Assembly: GCA_024235415.1 (NCBI GenBank)
Contig: JACKML010000009.1
Span: 1-64,000, forward strand
Reading direction: 5' to 3'
Source of the DNA: Chromatiaceae bacterium
GTDB taxonomy: Bacteria > Pseudomonadota > Gammaproteobacteria > Chromatiales > Chromatiaceae
DNA: 64,000 bases
This document shows positions 7,860 to 16,597 of this stretch, one piece after another. Every line of letters begins with the position of its first letter. Within the stretch, counting starts at the first letter, position 1. A program made the translations under genes and the position numbers. The notes beneath the pieces are model-generated. The model worked only from the letters and a program-made list of their open reading frames with translations. It made no database searches and was not told the DNA's origin.

Positions 7860-9371
7860 ATGCCCGAAGCAACTACCAACGCCAGTACGCCGGAGACGGT
7901 CGCCGCCGTCGATCTCGGTTCCAACAGCTTCCACATGATCGTGGGCAAGCTGGACAACAAGCAACTGGTCATCGTCGACCGCCTGCGCGACGCCGTACGC
8001 CTCGGTGGTGGTCTGCTACCGGACAAGACCCTGAGCGCCGATGCCTGGGAACGTGCCCTGGACAGCCTGTCGCGCATGGGGCAGCGACTGCGCGCGCTGC
8101 CGCACCACGCGGTACGCGCGGTCGGCACCAACACCATGCGTCAGATACGCGACGGCGGCGCCTTCCTGAAGGCCGCCGAAGACGCCCTGGGCCACCCGAT
8201 CGAAGTCATCGGCGGACGCGAAGAGGCGCGCCTGGTGTACCTGGGCGTGGCTCACGGCCTGGCCCCCGGTGACGAGACCCGCCTGGTGGTCGATATCGGC
8301 GGCGGCAGCACCGAGGTCATCCTCGGCGAAGGCCTGCAGCCGCGGGAGCGTGAGAGTCTGTTCATGGGCTGTGTGAGCATGACGGGGCGTTTCTTCGCCA
8401 ATAGCAAGATCAGCGACGAGGCGATGGAAAAGGCGGTACTGGCCGGCCGCGTCGAGCTGCGACCGATCCGCCGCATGTTCCACGCAGGCCAATGGCATTC
8501 CGCGGTCGGCAGTTCCGGCACCATCAAGGCGATCGAGCGCGTGGTCATCGCCAACGGCTGGAGCGACGAGGGCATCACCAAGTCGTCGCTGAAGAAGCTG
8601 CGCCGCGCCCTGGTCGGTGCGGGCGACATCGACAACGTCAAGCTCGATGGCCTTTCCGACGATCGAAGTCCGGTGTTCGCGGGCGGGGTCGCCGTGCTGA
8701 GCGCTGTGTTCAAGGCGCTGGACATCGAGCAGATGCAGGTCTCCGACCTGGCCCTGCGTGAAGGCCTGCTGTACGAGCTGGTCGGCCATATCCACCATAT
8801 CGATATCCGCGACTCGACCGTGCAGGCGGTGATGCATCGCTTTGGAGTGGACAAGAAGCAGGCCAGCCGGGTGGAGACCACGGCACGTGCCCTGTTGCGC
8901 CAGGTCGCGGAAAACTGGGAGCTCGACGGTGCCGAACACACCCTGATGCTCAACTGGGCCAGCCGGCTGCACGAAATCGGCCTGGTGATCTCGCACAACA
9001 GCTTCCACAAGCACGGGGCCTACATCCTTGCGAATGCGGATCTTCCCGGTTTCACCCGCCAGCAACAGGCAGTACTGGCTGCGCTGGTGCGGGCGCACAG
9101 ACGACGCTTCGTCGATGCCGAGTTCACCAGGCTTCCGGCACATATCGGTGCCTGTGCCAAACGTCTTGCGGTGCTGCTGCGGCTGTCCGTGCTGATGCAC
9201 CGTGGCCGCGGCGCCAGTCACAAGCCCCCGATGAAGATCATTGCCAGCGATGCCGACATCCGTGTCGAGTTCCCCGAGGAATGGCTGGCCGAACACCCGT
9301 TGACGGAGGCGGAGATTGCGCGCGAGGCCGAGTATCTGGCGGCCGCTGGATTCACCCTGCAATATGCCTAG
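7860..9371 (+). CDS. ppx: Ppx/GppA family exopolyphosphatase
   Basis: 503 residues when started at the ATG at 7860; the frame is open from a GTG at 7740, but family proteins begin just before the actin-fold motif AVDLGSNSFHM, which favours 7860. The second ATPase-fold phosphate loop DIGGGSTEVI and SSGTIKA are present. The C-terminal 180 residues correspond to the helical HD-like part (SRLHEIGLVISHNSFHKHGAYI). Length matches E. coli Ppx (513) and GppA (494). Ppx releases phosphate from inorganic polyphosphate; GppA converts pppGpp to ppGpp; sequence alone does not decide between them. No ppk neighbour is seen. Confidence 0.9.
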   Translation: MPEATTNASTPETVAAVDLGSNSFHMIVGKLDNKQLVIVDRLRDAVRLGGGLLPDKTLSADAWERALDSLSRMGQRLRALPHHAVRAVGTNTMRQIRDGGAFLKAAEDALGHPIEVIGGREEARLVYLGVAHGLAPGDETRLVVDIGGGSTEVILGEGLQPRERESLFMGCVSMTGRFFANSKISDEAMEKAVLAGRVELRPIRRMFHAGQWHSAVGSSGTIKAIERVVIANGWSDEGITKSSLKKLRRALVGAGDIDNVKLDGLSDDRSPVFAGGVAVLSAVFKALDIEQMQVSDLALREGLLYELVGHIHHIDIRDSTVQAVMHRFGVDKKQASRVETTARALLRQVAENWELDGAEHTLMLNWASRLHEIGLVISHNSFHKHGAYILANADLPGFTRQQQAVLAALVRAHRRRFVDAEFTRLPAHIGACAKRLAVLLRLSVLMHRGRGASHKPPMKIIASDADIRVEFPEEWLAEHPLTEAEIAREAEYLAAAGFTLQYA

Positions 9372-9435
9372 GTAATTTCTTTCGGTTACGCTGCACACTC
9401 CGTCGCCATCAGGAAAGGGACAAGACGGGAGCCAC

Positions 9436-10719
9436 ATGAACGACATCACCGAGGCGCTGGCCGGCTTTGAACTGGGCGACGACAGCCAAAGTGGCGATAT
9501 CCAGCCGCTGCCACGCACCAACAGCCGCGCAATGTGTGCGATGGCGTTCAGCCTCGAGTGGCAGAGTGCAGATGCCAGGCACATCGACCACCTGGTCGCG
9601 CGGAAGCTCAACCTGTGGCGCGACGTCCTGCCGTTCGAACTGGAACCGGACCTGATCGACAAGCCGGTCGGTCATGTCGCCCGCCACGCCTTCGCCAAGG
9701 GTGAACTGATTGTCCCCTACCAGTCCGACCTGTGCTTCAACCTCAGCCAGCGTGCATTTCACCGCGACCTGCGCAGAAACAACCACATAGAGCCGCGCAG
9801 CGGGCGCTTCTACCCACGTGCCTTCATCGGCGGTTCGCGGGGCATCTTTCCGGAAGAGATCCTGCCGTTTCGGATCTGCAAGGCCAGCGACGACATGATC
9901 TGTTGCGACCTCAACAACCCGCTGGCCGACAAGGCGCTCGACGTCTCGGCGCGTATCCTCGATATCTGGGCGGCCGGCGAGGAGCACGGCGGCAGCTGCA
10001 ACGACGTCGCCGAGATGCTGACCGCCAACGGCCCCGGGATGCAGGCACGCTGGCGCGGTCAGCCCACGGACTTCTGGCAGGACATCCCGTTTGCCCGTAT
10101 GGCCGGCGAGCCGGACGCGGCGTTCTACGCGATGCCGCGCATGGTCTCGCATATCGACCGCACCGGATCGGCACAGATCGCCTCGCTGTATGAGCGCCTG
10201 TTGCCGAAGGGCAGCCGCGTGCTCGACCTGATGGCCAGCTGGGAATCACACCTGCCCGCAGGGCACGCCCTCGGCGAGATCGTCGGTCTGGGGATGAACG
10301 CCGAGGAACTGGCCGCCAACCCGCTGTTCGCCGAACACCGCGTCCACGACCTCAACCTCGATCCGCGGCTGCCGTACGGCGACGTCGAGTTCGACGCCGT
10401 GATCTGCAGCCTGTCGGTAGAATACCTGGTCAAGCCGTTCGATGTTTTTGCCGAGGTCGCACGGGTGCTGCGCCCGGGTGGCCGCTTCATCGTGACATTC
10501 TCGAATCGCTGGTTCCCGCCCAAGGCGATCCATGCCTGGGAGGGCATGCACGAGTTCGAGCGCCCCGGCCTGGTGATGGAGTATTTCCTGCGCGATGGCG
10601 CCTTCAATGGCCTGCAGACCTGGTCGATGCGCGGGCTGCCGCGGCCGGCTGACGACAAGTACGCAGACCGTCACGACAACAGTGACCCGGTATATGCGGT
10701 GTGGGGTGACAGGACGTGA
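9436..10719 (+). CDS. FKBP/SlyD-like domain fused to class I SAM methyltransferase
   Basis: 427 residues; GGGAG lies 5 nt before the ATG. Residues about 60-185 resemble an FKBP/SlyD-type prolyl isomerase: the segment DDMICCDLNNPLADKALDV aligns with the characteristic NHPLAGxxL strand that ends SlyD-like domains. Residues 235-425 are a methyltransferase-11-type domain: RVLDLMASWESHLP, the acidic segment HDLNLD, FDAVICSLSVEYL, EVARVLRPGGRFIVTFSNRWFPPKA, and C-terminal SDPVYAVWG. Motif I lacks the usual GxGxG, but the remaining fold markers are clear. The substrate is unknown. The stop overlaps the GTG start of the next gene, so both are probably expressed together. Confidence 0.72.
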   Translation: MNDITEALAGFELGDDSQSGDIQPLPRTNSRAMCAMAFSLEWQSADARHIDHLVARKLNLWRDVLPFELEPDLIDKPVGHVARHAFAKGELIVPYQSDLCFNLSQRAFHRDLRRNNHIEPRSGRFYPRAFIGGSRGIFPEEILPFRICKASDDMICCDLNNPLADKALDVSARILDIWAAGEEHGGSCNDVAEMLTANGPGMQARWRGQPTDFWQDIPFARMAGEPDAAFYAMPRMVSHIDRTGSAQIASLYERLLPKGSRVLDLMASWESHLPAGHALGEIVGLGMNAEELAANPLFAEHRVHDLNLDPRLPYGDVEFDAVICSLSVEYLVKPFDVFAEVARVLRPGGRFIVTFSNRWFPPKAIHAWEGMHEFERPGLVMEYFLRDGAFNGLQTWSMRGLPRPADDKYADRHDNSDPVYAVWGDRT

Positions 10720-11642
10720 GCCAGGCGACGCCCCCGGCACGTCACTATGCCGTGCGGCGCGTCAACCCTTTTGAAGGCGTACTCCAGGTGGTCGAGACAA
10801 GCAGTGCCCGCGCCTATAGTCCGAACGGACGGATCTGGCAGGTCCAGGTACTCGCGCAGCGGCCGGACCACACCTGGCGCAGCTTCAGCGACGTCTCACC
10901 GATCGAGCAGTTCTTCAACTTCGGACTGTGGGATGCCACGGCCGGCCTGCAGAAGATCCCGGCCAATCCGGTGATGGACATCGGCGCGATGACGGCAGCG
11001 GCCGGGGAACTGACGGCCGCACTGCGGTCACTGTTGAAAACCCTGCCGTTCCCGCTGATCGACAACCATGAATGCTGGGCCACCGACTACCATGGTGCAC
11101 CGGTCGCGCTGCTGGCCGCGACCGAAGATGCCGGTGTCATGCCCGATATTCGTGTCGGTCGCTGGCAGGCCACCCGGATCGCTGATCACGGTTTCGTGTC
11201 CGGCGCATTGCTGGCGCGCAACATCCCCGCGACCGGTGATCTCGGACCACGCCAGCACGCCGAGCAACTCGAACGTCAGGTACGCCAGCTGGGACAGCAC
11301 AAGGCGTGGTTTCAACGCCTGCCCGATGGCAGTGGGATACGGCTCGGGCCGGCCGGCGACGATGCCCCCCAGCCGGCAGAGACATTCCCCGCACTCGGCC
11401 TCAAGACGGACTGGAAGGACGACACGGCACGCGAACTGGCGCTGGACTACCTCGCGTGGCGGGCACCACGGCTGTTGCTGCTGCAGGGCATCGATGATGA
11501 GCAGCGCCGCTGGCTGGAGCGACATGCGTGCCGACAGGCGATAGAACTGGCGGCCGTTTTCACGCTGATACCACGCATCCTCGATCACCACGCCATCGAA
11601 GCGGCGCGCGTTGAGGCAAGACTTCGCAAGGCCAGACGCTGA
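10716..11642 (+). CDS. Hypothetical protein coupled to the SlyD-like methyltransferase
   Basis: 308 residues from a GTG that overlaps the preceding stop by 4 bp (GTGA). I do not recognise a family. There is no signal peptide or membrane segment. The first 60 residues contain a strand-rich piece (AVRRVNPFEGVLQVVETSSARAYSP, given here only as its location 10740-10815), the middle is PLIDNHECWATDYHGAPVALL, which could be a small domain of an FK506-binding or metal-binding type, and the C-terminus is helical and Arg-rich. Translational coupling to the methyltransferase suggests shared function, possibly as substrate or regulator (inference). Ends in front of a hairpin at 11650. Confidence 0.7.
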   Translation: MSQATPPARHYAVRRVNPFEGVLQVVETSSARAYSPNGRIWQVQVLAQRPDHTWRSFSDVSPIEQFFNFGLWDATAGLQKIPANPVMDIGAMTAAAGELTAALRSLLKTLPFPLIDNHECWATDYHGAPVALLAATEDAGVMPDIRVGRWQATRIADHGFVSGALLARNIPATGDLGPRQHAEQLERQVRQLGQHKAWFQRLPDGSGIRLGPAGDDAPQPAETFPALGLKTDWKDDTARELALDYLAWRAPRLLLLQGIDDEQRRWLERHACRQAIELAAVFTLIPRILDHHAIEAARVEARLRKARR

Positions 11643-11649
11643 GCAAACC

Positions 11650-11671
11650 CCGACCGGGCAGGCCCGGTCGG
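11650..11671. terminator. Hairpin between convergent genes
   Basis: A perfect 9-bp stem (CCGACCGGG / CCCGGTCGG) with a 4-nt loop sits in the 56-bp gap between a plus-strand gene ending at 11642 and a minus-strand gene ending at 11699. There is no U-run on either side, so termination strength is uncertain. Confidence 0.55.
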
Positions 11672-11698
11672 TCACCTATCGCGGTTGTGGTCAGGCGC

Positions 11699-12412
11699 TC
11701 ACCTGGCCTTTTGCAGATCGACCAGTTCCTGCAGCAGCGCCTCTATGTTGGCCAGGCGCTGTTCCATGGTCTGCATGTGCTGCTGTTTCATCGCCATCAT
11801 GCGTTGCTTGCCCATCCCCATGCCCTGCATCCCGGGCATGCCGCCACCGCGGTGCATCTTGGCGCACGCGGCCTGACGCTCCGCCATGTCGCCGACTGCC
11901 GGTGCGGACGGCATATCGGCGGAATCCGGCTGTGCCACCGGCTGCTCGCTCGCAGGCGCTTGCGCGGCCATTGGCGACCTGGCTGCGGCGTTCGACTGCA
12001 TCATCTCCATCTTCTGACGATGCATGTCCTGCATCTGCTGCATCATTTCGGGGCTCATCCTGCCCGCGCCAGGCCCCATCGGCGGCATACCCTGCGGGGC
12101 GTTCTGCATCATCTCCATGCGCTGCTGACGCATGTCCTGCATCTGCTGCATCATCTCGGGGTTCATCATGCCGGTTCGCGGTCCCATGGCCGGCATGCCC
12201 TGCGGATTGTTCTGCATCATCTCCATGTGCTGGCGGCGCATGTCCTGCATTCGCTGCAGCATCTCCGCCTGGGTCATCGGCGCGCCGGACGTCGGCATTG
12301 CGGCCTGCGCCTGCCCGGCTGACGAGGCCGGTGCATCATTTCCCGCGACGGCCACAGGGCCGGCCATCACCGCGGTCATCGCCGCTGCAAGCATCAAGTT
12401 CTTTGTGTTCAC
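11699..12412 (-). CDS. Exported methionine-rich repeat protein
   Basis: 237 residues from a GTG at 12412, chosen because GGAGGGG lies 5 nt upstream and a signal peptide begins exactly there (VNTKNLMLAAAMTAVMAGPVAVAG). The mature protein is dominated by Met, Gln and Arg: 36-residue tandem units with cores QMQDM.RQ.MEMMQ and PQGMP.MGP (residues 46-139), then a Pro/Ala linker, a single Cys (about 183), a GGGMPGMQGMGMG stretch and a C-terminal coiled coil. Met-rich periplasmic segments often bind Cu(I), so metal handling is possible (inference). No known family is recognised. Expressed alone, divergent from the ICMT-like gene at 12663. Confidence 0.75.
   Translation of the reverse strand: MNTKNLMLAAAMTAVMAGPVAVAGNDAPASSAGQAQAAMPTSGAPMTQAEMLQRMQDMRRQHMEMMQNNPQGMPAMGPRTGMMNPEMMQQMQDMRQQRMEMMQNAPQGMPPMGPGAGRMSPEMMQQMQDMHRQKMEMMQSNAAARSPMAAQAPASEQPVAQPDSADMPSAPAVGDMAERQAACAKMHRGGGMPGMQGMGMGKQRMMAMKQQHMQTMEQRLANIEALLQELVDLQKAR
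11996..12277 (-). repeat. 108-bp tandem repeats (36-residue Met-rich units)
   Basis: Two full units (protein residues 46-81 and 82-117) and a third partial unit (118-139). Units 2 and 3 share PEMMQQMQDM; all share MEMMQ. The DNA is repetitive enough to invite recombination or slippage in multiples of 108 bp. Confidence 0.75.
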
Positions 12413-12662
12413 GTTTTCCCCTCCGGGTGTAGAGCTGTTTGACGGGATACCGGGGTAACCGGCGCCGGTTCGGTCGTCCTGATCCCCGACAACCGGGCAA
12501 ATACCGGATAACGGGGTGAACGCAGTATCGCAGGAATCTTGCGTCGTCATCGCCGCAGCATGCGCATATTCCGACGTCCCGCTTCGGTACAATCCAGACA
12601 GCGGATCGGCCGGCAAGTTCCCCCGCGCGCCGCCGTACGTTCACCACGAGGAAGTTGTCGCC

Positions 12663-13442
12663 ATGTCAGCAAACAAGGATTGGCGGGTCGATATCGCCCC
12701 GATTCTGTTTTTTACCGCGGTGATCGGCGTGAAGTCCTACTACCTGCTGCAGTACATCCGCGATACCGGCCATTTTTGGAGCCTGATTACCGACGGTGGC
12801 AACGCGCGGGCGGGCGATGGTGCGATGGTGTTCTACGTGACCGGCCACTTTTCCCACCTGGCTTACTATGCCACCGCCCTGGCGTTCGATGCCCTGGTGC
12901 TATACAGCTTCCTGGTGCGCCGCGGCGCGAGGCAGGGCCCCAGGGGATTCTGGGAGAATGTCTTCCCGCTGGTCACGGTGTTTGTGCCCATGATCGGTTT
13001 CACGCTGATGTTCGTCCCGGAAGTTCGCGCGATGCTGCCGCACTACCCGGAGGCGTTTCTGCGTTGGCTGGCCCAGCTGACTCCGGCATTCCCCTTCTAT
13101 CTCGACATGACGGGGCTGGCGCTCGGCCTGTTCGGTGCTGCGTTCAGTATCTGGGCGATCGCCCACCTGCGGGCATCCTTTGGCCTGCGCACTGCCGTAC
13201 GTGAACTGGTCACCAGCGGCCCGTACCGACGCATCCGTCACCCGTTGTACGTCGGCGAGATCGTCCACGTGAGTGGCATCGCGCTGCTCGCGGCGACGCC
13301 GGCGGCGCTGTACCTGCTGGTGCTCGCAGTCGCCCTGCAGGCGGTGCGCGCAAAGATCGAGGAGCGCAAGTTCCTCGCCAGCGTGCCGGAATATGCCGAG
13401 TTCCGGCGCAATACCGGATTCCTGTGGCCAAAGGTGTTTTGA
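12663..13442 (+). CDS. Isoprenylcysteine carboxyl methyltransferase-like membrane protein
   Basis: 259 residues from the ATG at 12663, preceded by GAGGAAG; the open frame extends upstream but without ribosome site. Five to six hydrophobic helices are visible (about 12-30, 58-82, 97-117, 147-170, 205-225). The C-terminal catalytic signature of the ICMT/PEMT superfamily is SGPYRRIRHPLYVGEI, followed by EERKFLASVPEYAEFRRNT. Family enzymes methylate lipids or prenylcysteines at the membrane with SAM; the bacterial substrates are mostly unknown. It is separated by about 96 bp from the downstream CBS gene, so they may or may not be cotranscribed. Confidence 0.82.
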   Translation: MSANKDWRVDIAPILFFTAVIGVKSYYLLQYIRDTGHFWSLITDGGNARAGDGAMVFYVTGHFSHLAYYATALAFDALVLYSFLVRRGARQGPRGFWENVFPLVTVFVPMIGFTLMFVPEVRAMLPHYPEAFLRWLAQLTPAFPFYLDMTGLALGLFGAAFSIWAIAHLRASFGLRTAVRELVTSGPYRRIRHPLYVGEIVHVSGIALLAATPAALYLLVLAVALQAVRAKIEERKFLASVPEYAEFRRNTGFLWPKVF

Positions 13443-13538
13443 TCTGTTCGGAAACGGATCGCAGAATCGTTTGCGCCAAAGCCCCCGGCCGACTGCTAGC
13501 ATCAACGCCAACAGTCTGGTTGAAATGGAGAGTCATTG

Positions 13539-13991
13539 ATGCGATTGATGAAGGCAGTCATCGAAACACCGGTGGCCCGACACGGCATGCTGATCGGCGA
13601 TGCCTTGCGCATCTGTGTCGACAAGGGGGTCCCTGGCATCCCTTTCGTCGACAACGACACAGGGCGGATCATCGGGCGGTTCTCGGTACGAAACGTCTTT
13701 CTTCACTACAGCATCCCCAGCGACATGATCAAGGGCGCGCATCTGATCGGCCACGAGGCACTGCACCTCGATCTGTCGAGTGATCACTACGAAGACGTCT
13801 TCAGGCGCACCATCGATTGCACGATCCTCGACGATGCCGCATGCCTCACTTCGACTGCCCAGATCACCAAGGCGATGGCATTGATGGAAAAATTCAACAG
13901 TTCGTATCTTTTCGTAATCGACGACGGTGTCTACCGGGGCGTCGTGACCCGCCTCGGGCTGACCCGGGTTTTGCTCGACGAACAGGGATAG
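13539..13991 (+). CDS. CBS-domain protein
   Basis: 150 residues from the ATG at 13539 with AATGGAG 8 nt upstream. Two CBS motifs are recognisable: residues 1-55 (GDALRICVDKGVPGIPFVDNDTGRIIGRFSV within 13600-13690) and 100-150 (TSTAQITKAMALMEKFNSSYLFVID, VVTRLGL). A pair of CBS motifs forms a Bateman module that binds adenine nucleotides. It ends 5 bp before the permease gene, so it likely serves as a cytosolic nucleotide-sensing subunit of that transporter (inference). Confidence 0.85.
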   Translation: MRLMKAVIETPVARHGMLIGDALRICVDKGVPGIPFVDNDTGRIIGRFSVRNVFLHYSIPSDMIKGAHLIGHEALHLDLSSDHYEDVFRRTIDCTILDDAACLTSTAQITKAMALMEKFNSSYLFVIDDGVYRGVVTRLGLTRVLLDEQG

Positions 13992-13996
13992 GTGAC

Positions 13997-15313
13997 ATGC
14001 CGCACGCAGTGGATGGAAATATGCTGGTCGCAGCAGGGATTCTTATTGCGTCCTATGTGCTGATTTTCACCGAGGTGATTCACCGCACCAGCGCAGCGAT
14101 TCTCGGCGCGGTGACGATGGTCGCAGTCGGAATGCTACTGGGCTTCTATACGCAGGAGGAAGCACTGATGGCAATCGATGCCAACACCATCCTGCTGCTC
14201 ACCGCGATGATGATGTTGATCGCGATGCTGCGTCCCACCGGCGCCTTCGAGTACACCGCCGTCGTGATCGCACGTTTCTCCGCCAACGATCCGCGGCGCC
14301 TGCTGATCTATCTCAGCCTGGTCGTCAGTCTCATCTCGATGGTATTGGACAATGTGACCACGCTGATCGTTTTCGCGCCGCTGACCGTGCTGATCGCGCG
14401 CATCCTGCAGATCAACCCGATGCCCTACCTGATGTCCGAGGCGATACTGTCCAACGTCGGCGGAGCATCCACGCTGGTCGGCGACCCCCCAAACATCATG
14501 ATCGGCAGCGCCGGCAACATCAGTTTCAATGCCTTCATCACCCACATGGGTCCACCCATCGTGGCCGTATGGGTCGTTACCGTCCTTGTGCTGTTGTTGA
14601 TGTTTCGAGCAGACCTGAGTCCGCGGCGACAGGACATACACACTCAACAGTTCGACCTGCGCAATGCGGTCAAGGACAAAGGCAGCCTTTGGCGCATGCT
14701 GTCGGCCCTCGGCCTGGTGGTCGCCCTGTTCTTCTCCCACCATCACCTGGGTATCTATCCGGCGTTCGCCGCGCTGCTCGGACTCGCTGCGGCACTTCTG
14801 CTCATGCAGCCGAAGCCGGAGGTTCTGTTCGGTGAGATCAACTGGTCGGTGCTGATGTTCTTCGTCGGCCTGTTCGTCATCGTCGGCGGTGTTGAGGCGT
14901 CCGGATTGCTCGGCCTACTGGGGGCCAACCTCGCCGGACTGGCCGCTGAGCCGGGCAAACTCCTGCTCACCGGCCTCATACTGATGTGGGTGGCGGCGGT
15001 GATGAGTGCCGTGATCGACAACATCCCCTTCACCGTGACGATGATCCCGATCATCCTCGGGCTGGAAGCCAGCGGCGCCCAGGTAGCACCCTTGTGGTGG
15101 GCTCTGGCGATCGGCGTTGGCCTGGGCGGCAACAGCACGCATATCGGTGCGACCGCCAATCTGATCGCAGTCTCCGAGTCTGAACGCTGCGGGATCCGGG
15201 GAGCATATATCTCGCCGCTCGCCTGGATGCGCATCGGCATACCGACGACCTTGGTTGGACTGGCAGTGGCCAGCGCGATCTACACGGTGTTCTTCGACTT
15301 CTTTCTAACCTGA
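13997..15313 (+). CDS. SLC13/ArsB/NhaD-type permease
   Basis: 438 residues from the ATG at 13997, 5 bp after the CBS gene. About ten to eleven hydrophobic segments. The conserved ion-transporter core is present twice: DNVTTLIVFAPLTVLIARIL ... SNVGGASTLVGDPPNIMIG, and DNIPFTVTMIPIILGLE ... GLGGNSTHIGATANLI. This is the pattern of the ArsB/P-protein/NhaD group of the ion transporter superfamily, used for arsenite, dicarboxylates or Na+/H+ exchange. No ars genes are present, so the substrate is open. Likely regulated by the adjacent CBS protein. Confidence 0.85.
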   Translation: MPHAVDGNMLVAAGILIASYVLIFTEVIHRTSAAILGAVTMVAVGMLLGFYTQEEALMAIDANTILLLTAMMMLIAMLRPTGAFEYTAVVIARFSANDPRRLLIYLSLVVSLISMVLDNVTTLIVFAPLTVLIARILQINPMPYLMSEAILSNVGGASTLVGDPPNIMIGSAGNISFNAFITHMGPPIVAVWVVTVLVLLLMFRADLSPRRQDIHTQQFDLRNAVKDKGSLWRMLSALGLVVALFFSHHHLGIYPAFAALLGLAAALLLMQPKPEVLFGEINWSVLMFFVGLFVIVGGVEASGLLGLLGANLAGLAAEPGKLLLTGLILMWVAAVMSAVIDNIPFTVTMIPIILGLEASGAQVAPLWWALAIGVGLGGNSTHIGATANLIAVSESERCGIRGAYISPLAWMRIGIPTTLVGLAVASAIYTVFFDFFLT

Positions 15314-15491
15314 GCCTGGTTCCGGTGCGACTGTCCCTCGAATCCACCTTTTGCGGCGGCTTTTTCCCCCGACACCTTGCGCTGATACACTGCACCGGCA
15401 GTAATTCCCCGCCAATCCGTGGCGCAAAACGATCGGGCGCCAGGCATTACACTGCACCGCGATGTGATTACGGGGATGAATCCCCGATCGA

Positions 15492-16589
15492 GTGGAAGAC
15501 ACAGCCTTGAGCGAACCAAACCTGCAAACCTATCGGCACGATCAGGTCGGCCAAGTCGGCGTACTGCTGATCAACCTCGGTACCCCGGACGCGCCGACAC
15601 GAGGCGCTGTGCGGCGCTATCTGAAGGAATTCCTTTGGGACCCCCGGGTGGTCGAAGTTCCGCGACCGATCTGGTGGCTGGTACTCAACGGCGTGATCCT
15701 CAACACACGCCCCTCTCGTTCAGCCAAGGCCTACAGCAAAGTCTGGACCGCCGAAGGTTCGCCATTGCTGACGGTGTCGCAGAAGCAACGCGATGTGCTG
15801 GCCGCGGTGATTGCAGAGCGTTTCGGCAGCGATGTGCCTGTCGCTCTGGGCATGCGCTATGGCAATCCATCGATTCCCGCGGCGCTCGCACAGCTGCGTG
15901 ATGCCAATGTACGCCGCGTCCTGGTGCTGCCGCTGTATCCGCAGTATTCGGCGACCACCACCGCCTCGACCTTCGACGCCATCGCTGCAGAGATGCTCCG
16001 CTGGCGCTGGATACCGGAACTGCGGTTCATCAATCACTACCACGACGAACCCGCATACATCGGCGCGCTGGCCGAGAGTGTGCAACGCCACCGTGCCGAG
16101 TTCGGCGACGCCGAGCGCCTGTTGATGTCGTTCCACGGCATTCCCGAGGAGTATTTCCACAAGGGTGATCCCTACTACTGTGAATGCCAGAAGACCGGCC
16201 GCCTGCTGGCCGAGTCGCTGGGGCTCGGCGCACAGGACTGGCAGATCAGCTTCCAGTCGCGGCTCGGTCCCAAGCAATGGCTGCAGCCCTATACCGACCA
16301 CACGCTCGAGGCACTGGCCAGAGAAGGGGTCAGATCGATTCAGGTGATCTGCCCCGGATTCTCTGCCGACTGCCTGGAGACACTGGAAGAGGTGGCGATG
16401 GAAAACCGCGAGATCTTCCTCGACGCCGGTGGCGAACGCTATGAATACATCCCCTGCCTCAACGACGACCCGGCGCATATTGCAATGCTGGCCGGTCTGG
16501 TGGACCAGCACACCCAGGGCTGGGGACCGGACCTGGAAGAGCCCGCGCAGGTGCAGCGGCGTGCACTGGCACTGGGCGCACACCGCTAG
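15492..16589 (+). CDS. hemH: Ferrochelatase
   Basis: Up to 365 residues. Ferrochelatase inserts Fe2+ into protoporphyrin IX, the last step of haem synthesis, which this cytochrome-using organism needs. Visible landmarks are GVLLINLGTPDAP, LPLYPQYSATTTAS, catalytic SFHGIPEEY, QSRLGPKQWLQPYT and CPGFSADCLETLEEV. The start is uncertain: GTG at 15492 has no near ribosome site, whereas TTG at 15507 has GGAAG 8 nt upstream and would give 360 residues. The next gene begins 8 bp after its stop. Confidence 0.95.
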   Translation: MEDTALSEPNLQTYRHDQVGQVGVLLINLGTPDAPTRGAVRRYLKEFLWDPRVVEVPRPIWWLVLNGVILNTRPSRSAKAYSKVWTAEGSPLLTVSQKQRDVLAAVIAERFGSDVPVALGMRYGNPSIPAALAQLRDANVRRVLVLPLYPQYSATTTASTFDAIAAEMLRWRWIPELRFINHYHDEPAYIGALAESVQRHRAEFGDAERLLMSFHGIPEEYFHKGDPYYCECQKTGRLLAESLGLGAQDWQISFQSRLGPKQWLQPYTDHTLEALAREGVRSIQVICPGFSADCLETLEEVAMENREIFLDAGGERYEYIPCLNDDPAHIAMLAGLVDQHTQGWGPDLEEPAQVQRRALALGAHR

Positions 16590-16597
16590 GTATCCCC

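Noticed and set aside
8016..9662. 548-codon open frame on the minus strand opposite ppx and the methyltransferase start
   Set aside because: Antisense to clear conserved genes, with His/Gln/Ala-biased composition and no recognisable motif.
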